From the NCBI GenBank assembly GCA_030267965.1, contig BRYA01000318.1, forward strand, positions 73,484 through 99,254: a stretch of DNA of 25,771 bases, in the 5' to 3' direction. Shown here piece by piece: positions 8,349-18,625 of this stretch. How positions within the stretch are numbered: the stretch's first letter is position 1; each line of letters begins with the position of its first letter. A program made the position numbers and the translations under genes. This DNA comes from Triparma columacea (lineage: Eukaryota > Sar > Bolidophyceae > Parmales > Triparmaceae). The notes beneath the pieces are model-generated. The model searched no databases, was not told the origin of the DNA, and saw nothing but the letters and a program-made list of their open reading frames with translations.

Positions 8349-10580
8349 CTAGTTGCTAACGACCCCTCTCAACAGGCCCTTGACTCTTTCCTCATTCTTG
8401 ACAATGTTTGTCTTGGTCCCTCTGATTCTCTCCTTCATCTCCTCCACCTGATCCTCCAGGTCCCTAAGTTGGGTCCTCAGTGGTGTCAAATCATCCTCCG
8501 TCCTCCTCTTTGCCTCCAAGAAAGCGTCGATGTTACCCCTGAAGTGGTTCCCCCACCTCTCCCCCTCCTTCGCCATCTGCGTCAAATCCTCCTGCACGTA
8601 GTCCATGCACTTACCCAGCGGCGCCGTGCTCTGCACAAGCCTCTGGACCGCCCCGGTTAGGTTCTCGAGGTCGTGGGCTGACATGCCACCCTGGACGCCC
8701 CCCTTGTTGAGGCTCATCTTTAGCCTGATCCCCTTCTTGCCCTCGTCCTTGCCCCCCTCCTCCCTGTCCCTCTCCCTCTTCTCCTCTTCCTGCTCCTTCA
8801 TGATGTTCTTGACGAGCAAGCTCCTCCCCTCGTCGTCCCCAATGTCCCCCCCCTTTGTCTCCTCCATTCCCGCCCCTTCGTCCCCGTCGTCGTCCTTGTA
8901 GAAGTCGTCCTCGTCCCCCCCCTCCTTCATGATCGCGACCTTCTTCACGTTCTTGTTGTGCGTGACGGTCTCCTGGACGCTCGTAACGCTCGCGTTCTCC
9001 TTAACCTTTGGGGGTCTCCTCCTCGCCGTCGTCGGGCGCATTGACTTGGGGGCCGCTTGCCCTCCTCCTCCGCTTCCCGCCGCGCTGCTGCCGTTGCTCG
9101 CGTTCCCCCCTCCCCCCCCCCCTCCCCCCTGGCCGTCCTTGACCTCCTCGTCCTTCTCCTGCTTCGCCTGTGCCTTTGGGCTCTCGTGCTTGGGGGGAGC
9201 CACGGACGCCGGGGCCTGGGGCGAGGGGCTCTTGGCCTCGCCGGCGGGATCCTCGGACTGCTTGGCGGGGGAACCACGCTGCTCCTCCGATCCCCCCCCA
9301 CCCTCCGAGGCACCCCCCTGGTTGGTGGCAGCGAGGGCGAGAAGCTGAAGGAACCTGCAGGTATTGTCAGCCTCGAGACCGGCGACGATTTTGGCGGGGC
9401 GGGCGTCCACGATGGTATTGAGGTGGCTTCCCACGGCCTGTATAATGGTTTCGAGGTACTGAATTTTGGCGGCCTTCTCCTTCACATTCTTGCTGTCCAT
9501 TAATTCTTCGGTGTACAACCCCTCCCCGAACCCAGTGTTCGTGATGACCGCCGAGACGAGATCGTGCAAGAAGCGGAACGGAGGCTTTCCGAGGAGCTTA
9601 TCGCTGCACTTTGGCTTTTTCACAATCTTCTCCATCATTTCCCTCGTCCTCACGGGGTCAGAGTTGCACTCCTCAATCTCCTGGTCGAGGCTGCTACCCC
9701 CCATTCCGCCGCTCTTGGCGGGGCTCATACTGGGGGCCTCCCCGAGCCCCGCGTCGCTAGTCTGGGCCGCACCCCTGTCTCTGGCTCCCCCCCTGGTCCC
9801 GCTCCTAGTGGAGGGACCATCTGAGGCCGACGCCCTCTTGGCCTCCTCTGCGAAGCTGGCGGCGGCTCCCGAGGGCGCAAAGTCGTCCCCCTGCTTGGCC
9901 CCTCCGTCGTCGTCGTCGAGGGACTTGCTCTGAGCCGCGGGTGCTGCACTGGGACGAGCTGGGGACGCCTCCTTGGCCTCTGCGGCAGCAGGGGGAGGGG
10001 CAGACGCCCCCCCCTTCATGGGAGCGGTCCTGTCCCCGGGCGACTCGTTATTGAGAGTCCGCTTGGTAGCCTCCGCGTGGTCAATGTCAGGGTTTGAAGC
10101 CACCCTTCCCATGGCGGCGAGGAGGATGTTGGTTGCCTCTGGCTCAAGCCCCGCCACAACCTTAGTCGAGCGCACGTTGACCCTCTCCCCGTTGCAGATC
10201 CCGACGTAGGTGATGAGCTTGTCGAGGAAGTCGCACTTCCCCTGCTTGTCTGAAAAGGCCTTGCTGTCCATCTCACTTTCGTCAAAAAGACCCTCTGCAA
10301 AACCAGTGTCTACGGCCTTCATCGTCGCAGTTACGCAGTCATGCAAAAATCTAAGGGACCGAAGAAGAAGACGAAGGAAAGGCAAGGGAAGGGGTACCCC
10401 AGATGAGTCAGTAATTTCATAATCAGCCCGAGATGTTCGGGTCAGGGGAAGAGCAATCTCATGTGCCAGAACGTTTAAGTCTCACCTGAACGGAGGCTTG
10501 CTAAGGAGCTTCTCGGACATCTTAGGCTTCTTAAAAAGTCCGCCTAGAACGTTCATGGTGTCCTCCATTGGTGAGGCCAT
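8349..10580 (-). CDS. IFT54: IFT54 / TRAF3IP1 (MIP-T3) intraflagellar transport protein with two CH-like domains, 698 aa
   Basis: Subunit of the IFT-B peripheral complex, which links cargo and tubulin to flagellar trains and pairs with IFT20 through its C-terminal coiled coil. Exon 1 is 10580-10486 and exon 2 is 10350-8349; the 135-bp intron is GTGAG...TTAG, joined in phase 2 within the Arg codon of KPPFRFLHD. The ATG at 10580 gives MASPMEDTMN. Domain 1 (about 10-118) has KLLSKPPFRFLHD and KVVAGLEPEATN. Domain 2 (about 265-375) has KLLGKPPFRFLHD, GLYTEELMDSKNVK and AKIVAGLEADNT, the usual IFT54 N-terminal CH signature. A long Ala/Gly/Pro/Lys-rich linker and acidic stretches follow. Residues 570-698 form the conserved coiled coil (LKMSLNKGG, GNIDAFLEAKRRTEDDL). 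Family members that I know have a single N-terminal domain, so the duplication is unusual. It is divergent from SSNA1. Confidence 0.93.
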
Positions 10581-10665
10581 CTTCCTCGAAGCTTTGAAAT
10601 CGGTCCAGGGCCCAGAGACTCGGTCCAGACTTCGTTTCTTATTTGAGCCCAAAAAAAAAAGGAAA
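10581..10665. promoter_or_regulatory. 85-bp divergent promoter shared by IFT54 and SSNA1
   Basis: Only 85 bp lie between the IFT54 ATG (minus) and the SSNA1 ATG (plus), so both leaders and promoters overlap. A direct repeat CGGTCCAG occurs at 10601-10608 and 10621-10628, 20 bp apart (about two helical turns). A run of ten A precedes the SSNA1 start. Co-regulation of two flagellar genes is inferred. Confidence 0.6.
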
Positions 10666-11572
10666 ATGGTGAGAAATCCTCCCCTTTGACACCCCTTTAT
10701 GAGCTATTTCTGTAATATTCAGACGTCCATATACCTGATTATTCCCCTTGATCCAATTTAAGGCCTATTTGACCGCTAACAAGCTGTAATTACCCTCACC
10801 CCATCTCGAAACCTTCCCCCTCCCTCACCCCCCTTTTCTCCCCCCCTCCAAACCAATCGCAGGCGCAGCAGGGAGCTACTCTTCAGAACTACAATAACGA
10901 GCTCGTGAAGTGTATTGAAGACCTTCGGTAAGTGTTTAGGGCTCATTCAACCTCATTCTCATGCCCCTTTGTCCCCCCTTTGTCAGTTGTTGCCCAAGAA
11001 TAGGCTATGATTACAATCAATGAAAGCCAAATTGTCCGTGACGGCTTATCACCCGTCTCTTATAGGGCGTATGATGGTCTTACAAATGTTTTAATTAAAC
11101 TATGAGCTTCATTCAGGGGGAAAACAACAACCTCTTTCTCAACCCCCGTGGAGGGGGGGGGTAATAGATGGGCAAGTGGGGGGATGACCAGCTTCAGTTC
11201 TTTGATGCTTGTATTACGCCGCCTCATTACCGTGCGGAGTTGCCCCCCCTACCACCCTCTCTCCCTTCTCACCCTCCCCACCCCCCCTCCCCCCAAACTT
11301 CCAGCGAGAAGCGCGAGGAGGTTAACAAGCACATCCTCAAGGAGGAGGAGGAGAAGGCTAAAATTCAGAAGGATCTCTCTATCCTCACTGACCGCCTCTC
11401 CCAGATCAACGAGTCGCTCGCCCGCAAGGCCCAGGCCCGTAACGAGTATGACAAAACCATCCAGGAAACCGAGGCAGCGTACATGAAGATTTTGGAGTCG
11501 TCGCAGACCTTGCTGCACGTTCTCAAGAGGGAGACCGTGAACCTTACCAAGAAGAAGCAGAGCTCATCTTAG
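10666..11572 (+). CDS. SSNA1: SSNA1 / NA14 / DIP13 basal-body microtubule-binding coiled-coil protein, 111 aa
   Basis: Small coiled-coil protein of centrioles, basal bodies and axonemes that self-assembles into fibrils and binds or branches microtubules. Three exons: 10666-10668 (the ATG alone), 10863-10927 and 11305-11572. Intron 1 is 194 bp, GTGAG...CGCAG, phase 0. Intron 2 is 377 bp, GTAAG...TCCAG, phase 2. The spliced product reads [19 protein letters not shown], then [30 protein letters not shown] and [18 protein letters not shown], collinear without gaps with animal SSNA1 (about 119 aa) as I remember it. The whole chain is a predicted coiled coil with a Lys/Ser tail. The final exon alone would start upstream in intron sequence and lack the conserved [10 protein letters not shown] segment, which is why the spliced model is preferred. 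Confidence 0.93.
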
Positions 11573-11663
11573 AGGGTTGTTGGGTTGGCGTGGGGGGTTG
11601 GTGGTTCTTAAAGGCCAATACACAAATATAGAAGAAGAAAACCATCAACATTTCCTTTCTCTA
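11573..11663. terminator. Convergent 3' ends of SSNA1 and HEATR5
   Basis: 91 bp between stop codons. It is AT-richer than the flanking coding sequence, with no strong hexamer on either strand beyond A-rich stretches (ACACAAATATAGAAGAAGAAA). The 3' UTRs probably overlap. Confidence 0.4.
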
Positions 11664-14600
11664 TTAACCAAACCTCTTCAAGTTCACCACCGTCTTCCCC
11701 AGCCTTTTCAACCCACCGGTTCCGCTAGAAGCGACCCCCCGCCCTCCACCATACCCGCTCATTTCACCTCTCACGGCTTTTTCCATAGTCTCTCTGACGC
11801 TCGCGTCCATCTTTGCCATGATCCCCTTGAACTGCACGCCCGACGTCTTGGCAAAGTGGACCAGGCAGCTCGCCCCCAACTTTCCGATGGCTGGGTTGGC
11901 CGCCCCCCCCCCCCCAGCCCCTTCCAAGAATCCGCCTGGCAGCCCGTTGAACACAATGATTTCGACAAACACTCCCATCAAGGTTTCCAACAGTAACTCC
12001 AACTTCCCCCCGTCCCCTGACCCCAGCACGTTTTGGTAGCCGAGGAGGAGGAACCTGACGGAGTCAGCACACGCCCCCGCTCTGTCCTCCGACGTCGTTT
12101 TGTGCGCGCTCCTTCCTAGAGCCACCTCCAACAAGTGCAACACCACAAACCCCCCCAACAAACCCATCAGCTCCCCGACGTCCACCCCCCCGGCGAGCAG
12201 GCTCTTGAGACTCAGCTTGCCCTCAGAAATCCCAACCTTGACCTCTTCCAAGCTGCAGACTAACGACTTTGCCAAGGGAAGTTTGAGCCAAACGTCCCAG
12301 GAGCCCTTTCTGGCACAGACTCCGGCAAGGACCCCGAGAATCACGTCGAATTTGCCAGCGCCTTGGAAAGTACCCGCCACCTTCGCAACGACAATGCACG
12401 CCTGGACCGTCGCCGCCTGACCTTCCAGGACCCCATCCTCAATAGCCCTTAGCAAAAGGCAGCACGTGCCCTGGAGTTCGTCCGCCATCTCTTGCCCCTT
12501 CGCGACTCCGACCCCGAGCTTGAGAACGAGGAGCCAGAGCTTCAAGACCTCGTCCAACGCGCCGAACCTTCCCCTCTGGGCCCGCATTTCGTTCAAACAC
12601 CTCTTCACACAAACGATCCCCAGGCCCAGCACAACGTCAATCATCTCCCCGTTTGCACCCGGGTCGTTCACGAGCCCGATCGCGAGGCAAGACGCGAGTC
12701 TAGCCGCGGTCAAATCTGCGTAGACGTCGCTGTAATCTTCCCCAGATTTGTCTGCGTCCATCCCTTTCTTCACCTCTACGAGCATGAGCTTTCCCACGAG
12801 CTCCCACACCCCCTCAACGCCGGCGAGTATTTCACCCTTGATATCACCCTTCTTCAAGACGATCTCGCACAGCCAGCAGGTCCTCATCGACACTTCCTCA
12901 AGTTGGAAGGCCACTTCCCCATCCCCCTCCTCAGCCGCAGCAGCATTGTTGGCAATGACGGGCTTGATCATCCTCTTGATACTCGCGTTTGAGATGAAGA
13001 CTGACGTCTTCGAAAGGCACGACAGCGCTTCCCACAACCAACCCATATGATAACCATTAACACCACCCTTTATCGCCGGTTTTATCGCCGCTGTCACCTG
13101 GCTCATGAGGTGACTCAAAGCCGGCACTGGCTCGCCGATGCTGTCAGGGTCCTGGATCTTCGCGAACTTGTCCAAGGTCGCCCCGAGCAGCTGCAACCCG
13201 ACGATTTGGAGCCCAACGATGTTTTCACCGCTTGTAGCAGTCGCCGCTGTGCACGCTGCCGCCACGAGCTCCTCACAGTGCAAGGCGGGGTAAGATGGGG
13301 GAGGAGGCCCCGCGACTTTAATATCGCTCTTCTTTTTCTTCCCCTTGTTCGCGAGCGCGACCTTCGCCAACTCCTCATTGTAGGCCCGGCAACCCTCCTG
13401 AACCTTTGTTCTCGCCGACGCAATGTCGAAGTGGTAGACGACAGTCTCGGAGATCGCAGCCAAGCAGGAGATGCTAATCTTCGTAGCCAGGCGTTTCACT
13501 TGCCACCTGCAGGGTCTCAAAGCGGTCACAAGCCCAGATTCGACGAGAGCGCTGTGCCTTGCAAATTTGACAACAAGCTCTCGATTCCACTGGACCACTT
13601 CCGCTTCTTTCTCCTGAACCCCCGCCGCCTCCCCGGTATTTTCCTCTTCCTCTTCCTCTTCGTCCCGTGCCGCATTTGCCTCAAAGGCCCCCTTCGCCAT
13701 CTCACCCCTCAGCACCCCCTTGGAGAAGAGTAGCAGGTGGTTGTACCTCCCATCCACCTCTAAAAGGACCTCCAAAGATCCCTCAATTTCTTTAACTACA
13801 AGGTCGCTCGTCTCCTTCTTAATGGCCTCGACCCCTCGCGAAACCGCAGCACCGCGGTAGAAGTCCCCATGAGCGCAATTCTGCTTCGCAACGACCGAAT
13901 CTAGGAGATTAAGGAGATGGGCGTGGAGCTTTAAGTCGAAGAGCTCATTCCCGGCCCGCATCATCATGGCGAATCCCCTAATGCAGCTAACCGTAGTCTT
14001 CAAAACATTTCCACTGCCGAAGCAATCGGCGTCATGGGAGCCGATAATCGCCGCGGAACCGACAGAATCAATGATTGAAATGAGGAACTCCAAGCTCTCG
14101 GTCGTATTAATCCTGGTGGCATCGAAGACAGCGATGAGCTCGATGAACTTCAAGCATTCGTGAAGGACGGTAGCATGCCCGTAGCCCTTCAACACATCAA
14201 CAATGCTGCACAGGGTACTAACGGCGGGATGACTGGGATCCAATTCGAAGAATATGGGAAGCATTATGTTTTGGAGTCTGATAATAGTGCTCAAGCCGTT
14301 CCCCCTAGATTCTGTCCAGTCAGACAAGAACCTGGAAAGAAGCATGTCGACGACATCCGACATGAGATGGAGGTGCTTGCGTATCGCCGACGAATCAACG
14401 CCCAAATCGACGTGGTCAAGAAGCACTCCAACAGAGTAGAGGGACCAGGTCTTGAGGAGCTCCGATCCCGAGTCATCGGTGGCCATATTCAGGCACATCA
14501 TGCACAGCTCTCGAGACTTTACAGCCCCACCTCTCCCGATGCACGCCAGGGCGAGCACGGCCCCACACTTGGAGTACTGCACGGCATTGAAGTCACTTCT

Positions 14601-17600
14601 CTTCTTCCCATTAGGGTAGAGTCCCTCGAGGACATTCTGCAATTGCGCGACGGTGTCATTGATAAGGGACCCCTTAACGCGAGTACAAAGGAGCCCGATC
14701 GATTCAGCCGCTCCCCGTCTCACGTAAGTTAGCGGCGAGGGCAAGAGTAAAAGTAGGAGCTCCATGGCCTTGGAAACCCAACCCATGTCGGAGGCCAGGT
14801 TCCCCTCGTGAACGGGGAGGGCCTGAAGGCAGCAGAGCAGAGACGTCACGATGTTGACAGTCAGGCGATTGTTGTATTTCAACTTGGCCTCCTTTTCAGT
14901 TTCCGAAGTGAACGTGGAGGAAAGCGACGCCGTGGGGTTGAAAGATTTGGACTGAAGGAACGTCGAAGGGAGGAGGGACATGAGCATGTTGATGGCTTTA
15001 ACCTGAGCGCGGGAATCCTGGAGGCCGAAGAGGGTGCTGAACATGTGAATGCAGGCGTCCATGAGGCGGATGGAGCTGGCCCCAAAGGGCGTTGGAGGAG
15101 GCTTCCAGTTTCCTGCAGCGTGCATCGGAGTCGGGGGATGGACCTTCTTGTGGCCGTGCTGAGAAGTATCCCCGAACGTTGAGGACGAAGAAATGCCATC
15201 GGAGTACGCCCCGGTAAGCGTAGAGTATGTGGATGAGGAGGGGCGAGAATGGAGGAGGGCTTCCCTCTCTGCGTGGTCGATGATGATGGCGGATTTGAGG
15301 GAGAGGGAGTCAAGCATCATGGAGTCTTCGCCAACTTCAAAGGAATGCTTGGCCGTGGTGTAAGAGCACACATCGAGGACAGCGTCTTCGGAGTCGAGAA
15401 GAGAGGAAAGGAGTGAAGAGGAAATGTCAGAATCGGAGCCAATCTTAATGTGGTCAGAGGCCCACTCGAAGAGTTGATCTGCGACCATCGGATACGATCC
15501 GGGAGGGAGCCAGGAAAAGGCATCCATGAGGGAGGACTTTATAATGTCCAGGCGTGAGACGGCATTTTGTTGAGTGGGGTTGGCGAGGCGGCCGTCGTTG
15601 GATACAACGGCGAGGAGCGACTCGAGGAGGAGAGACGACCGGGTGAGGGCGTCGGGGACGTCCAGAAGGAGGGTCGGGCAGTTTCGAACAAAGGAGAGGA
15701 TTGATTGAAGAGTTGCGTCCAAGCAGATAAGATCATGGATGTGCTGTTGCAGCGAGCAAAGCGAGCCGCGTATCGAGTTGCGTTAGAAAGCGAGAGTGTC
15801 GGTCCCCCACGCTTTCTGTCTCCCAGTCGCGATTCTCACCTCAAAATCCTTCCTCCCATCTTTTGCATGTTGTACCGAGGTTTGCCAGAGGCCGAAAAAA
15901 ACTCCGACATTCCTCTTGTTGAACTTTCCGCCGAGGCTAAGTAGAGCAGCGAGGTTCGTGAAGGCCGCCCTGCAGCAGGTACAGAGGAGAATGGAATTCA
16001 TTGTTGGGGTGGCGTTGAAAGAGGTTTCCAAGAGACGCTTTGAGAAGGAAAGGAGCGAGGAATGGTAGTCGCGCATTTTTGCGTGGAGGCGGGCCGCTGA
16101 CGGGAATGTCGACGAAGTGGGGCGGGGAAATGTCTGCTGGGACGATGATGAGGAGTCTTCCGGCTTTGAGGGGGTACGGAACGCGTTCGAAGCATTCGAA
16201 GGAATGGAAGCGTGGTTGTAAGCCTTGGCAACCTGAGAGCCGACCTCGTGGAGGAGCATGGCGATGGCGGAAGCGTAACCGTTTATCTTGTACATACGGC
16301 CGTAGAGCTCTTTCTGGTAATTGTCCATGGTCGTCTGAACGGAAAGCTTGACGAGGTCAGAGAAGCAACTAAGGAGAGCGAGGCGAGGAGAGAGGGACGG
16401 GGTTGGGGGACAGTGGGGGGTGGTAAATTAGTGATTGAAGGGTTTGTGACGCTCCTGTCTTTCCTCTTCCGTCGATTCTCACCTTCTCATTTTGCTGAAG
16501 CACTCGTCGAGAACCTGGAAAGACTTTTCAGGGAAGGCGTGGGCGACAGCAGCAAGAGCAGTGGCGGCTTCGAACCTCACGCCGTGCTCCTTGTGTCCCA
16601 AGAAGGTGACGAGGAGGGGCACTAGCTGAACCGCCGCCGTGGCTTCCGATAAGGAGGCAATGAGGTGGGATATTTCAATGAGGCAGACCTGAATCTGCTG
16701 GTGGTTCAGCTTGCACGACGACGCGACGGAGTTGGACCGAGAGCGGCGGCGGGGTGGGGTTACATGCGTGCTTGGGTTGTTGGGGTCGTTTTGAGCCTCG
16801 AGGGGATTGGAGTCGTCGTTCAGTTGGGAGCAGAGCTCAGTAAGGAGGTTGAGTTGCATCGGCTCGGATACTGGGGGGGGAGTGGGGGGGGGGCGTGGGA
16901 GGGGAGGGTCAGATATTAGATTTGAGAATCGCTCCACAATGCAGCGTTTTCCCATATTCTCACCTTGCGACCCTATGCCTGTCCTCAGAACGAAATTAGC
17001 TATGAGTTGAGCTACCTTAACATCCGTAGACGACGTCGTCGTCGAGCTGTTGGAGGTGGGGATGGGGGACTGAGTATTGAAACCTGCTTGGGGTGAATTG
17101 GGAGCGGCGGGGGAGAAAAAACCCTTCTCTCGTTCAAAAGTTGAGGAATGGCAGAGGTCGAGGATGGAGGAAAGGATCTGGGTCAGGGTGGAGCCGGACT
17201 TCACGAGAGTGTCAGTCGAAACTTGGAGCCGAATCAGGTGCGAGATGGCGACGCCGATTTGCTGCCTAACGCATCTGCCCCCAGTACTGAAAGCTCCGCC
17301 GAGGCCGGTCGCTGTTTCCCCCCCAACCTTTTTGAACCAGCTAGCAAGGTACTTAATGGACTCGTGTGTTGAGATGCAGGAGGATACAGCTTCCCCCAAC
17401 TGGGCATTCTTTCTGAGCTGGAACTTTATTGAGAGGCCGGCACCGGCGTCGGACAGGCTGTGAGGAGCGGAGGGTCAGATAAGGCGGTTTTGAATTTAGT
17501 CTAATGTCAAATTTTCTCACCTCTTCTTCTTGTGCTTGGGGTTAGAGTCGGCTTCCTCGTCCTCCACTTCTCTCTTGGCCGCGGTGACTCCTGCCTCCTG

Positions 17601-18515
17601 CTCTTGGAACCTGTTAACGACGATCCCTCCGTTGACGCACTTTCCAATGGCCTCCGCCCACGCCCTTCCGACCGCAATGTGCTCGTCGTCGAGGTTAGTG
17701 AGGGAGAAGTTGATGAGGTCGTCCAGGTGATTAAGCATAGATGGGCTCTTAGGGGTGGGGGTGACGACGGTCAGAGGCGCGAAGGAGTGGGCCAGCCTCG
17801 CAGACCCAAGCCTGACGTCCCCATTCTTGTCCTCCCCCCCCCTCTTTATAATCTTCAAAATCTCAGCAATCTCCTTCTCCTCCAGACCCCCAAGGGCGAC
17901 GAAAGGGGAGTCAAGCTTAGACGCATTCGAAGATGACGTGTGGTGGAGGACGAGGGCGTCGCATATCTGAGTGAGCGAGTTCAAGGAGGAAATCTTAATG
18001 TTTACATCATTGCTCCTGCAGCATTTTCCGAGGGCCGCGAAGCTCTCGGGGAGCAGGGAGCTTATCCTGGGGAGAACCCTGGCGTCTGAAAGGAGGACTC
18101 CGAGGGTCTCCACTGCGAGGAGACGGCAGCCTGAGGTCGACTTGGCAGAACGACCAGTGAGGCAAGATGTCTCATTAAGCTCCTTGATCAACCCGTATAC
18201 GTCAACGTTGCGGCACTTTGTGTACAGCAGCACACAGCAGGACGCGAGGATTTTCCTTATTGGGGTGAGGTTAAGGTCCCCATTTGTCAAGGCAAAAGCA
18301 GATTGGAGGTGCGGCTGGATTGCCTGACCCATGGAGGGAACCTCAGGGTCCGACTTCAATGCTGCATTGAGGGTAGTTAGAGTAGTGAATAGCAGCTTAC
18401 GACTAGCGCCCCTCGCAGTCTGTGTGTCAGAAGAGGGGGGGGCGGATCCAGAGGAAGTCACGGATTGTTGGAGCATTGCTGCTGCTTCCATACACGAAAC
18501 CGTAGGAGGAGGCAT
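11664..18515 (-). CDS. HEATR5: HEATR5 / SWEETIE / Laa1-type HEAT-repeat protein, about 2161 aa
   Basis: Very large HEAT-repeat adaptor. In animals and yeast (HEATR5B, Laa1) the family works with the AP-1 clathrin adaptor at trans-Golgi/endosomes; in plants it is SWEETIE. Exons: 18515-17521, 17457-16964, 16870-16483, 16368-15840 and 15743-11664. Introns are 63, 93, 114 and 96 bp, all GTGAG...AG, and every junction keeps the frame. Recognisable regions: N-terminal ASRKLLFTTLTTLNAAL; GYASAIAMLLHEVGSQVAKA in exon 4; SSIRLMDACIHMFSTLFGLQ, RRGAAESIGLLC, YSKCGAVLALACIGRG and LLKTWSLYSVGVLLDH in exon 5, matching the family's central HEAT block from memory. Length is close to human HEATR5B (about 2070). 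The 93-bp intron is stop-free and a multiple of three. An acidic run (EEEEEEE) lies in exon 5. There are no membrane segments. It shares a 110-bp divergent promoter with the next gene. Confidence 0.85.
16871..16963 (-). other. In-frame 93-nt intron of HEATR5 (retention would add 31 residues)
   Basis: The donor CAAG|GTGAGAAT and acceptor CCCCCCAG|TATCC fit the other introns of the gene. The interval contains no stop and is divisible by three, so the unspliced frame reads through a Pro-rich, non-conserved stretch. Splicing joins GIGSQ to VSEPMQ. I treat it as an intron. Confidence 0.7.
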
Positions 18516-18625
18516 TGTCGTGGAGAGAAATGGGAAGGGAGGAGGGTGTGGTCGGTAGGAGGAGGATTTAAGCTTTTGAGGGGTGGGTGAAAAGAGGATG
18601 AGATTGAGGAGGAGGAGTCAAAATT
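18516..18625. promoter_or_regulatory. 110-bp divergent promoter between HEATR5 and the NTF2-like/membrane gene
   Basis: Purine-rich on the plus strand (GGAGGAGG-type repeats) with one TTTAAGCTTTT element near 18567-18577. There is no room for separate promoters, so transcription is probably bidirectional. Confidence 0.5.

Noticed and set aside
8929..9933. Plus-strand ORFs opposite IFT54 (139-155 codons)
   Set aside because: They are shadows of GC-rich linker codons; the minus strand has recognisable IFT54 domains.
12466..13733. Plus-strand ORFs opposite HEATR5 (up to 228 codons)
   Set aside because: No family resemblance, and composition follows from the antisense HEAT-repeat coding strand.
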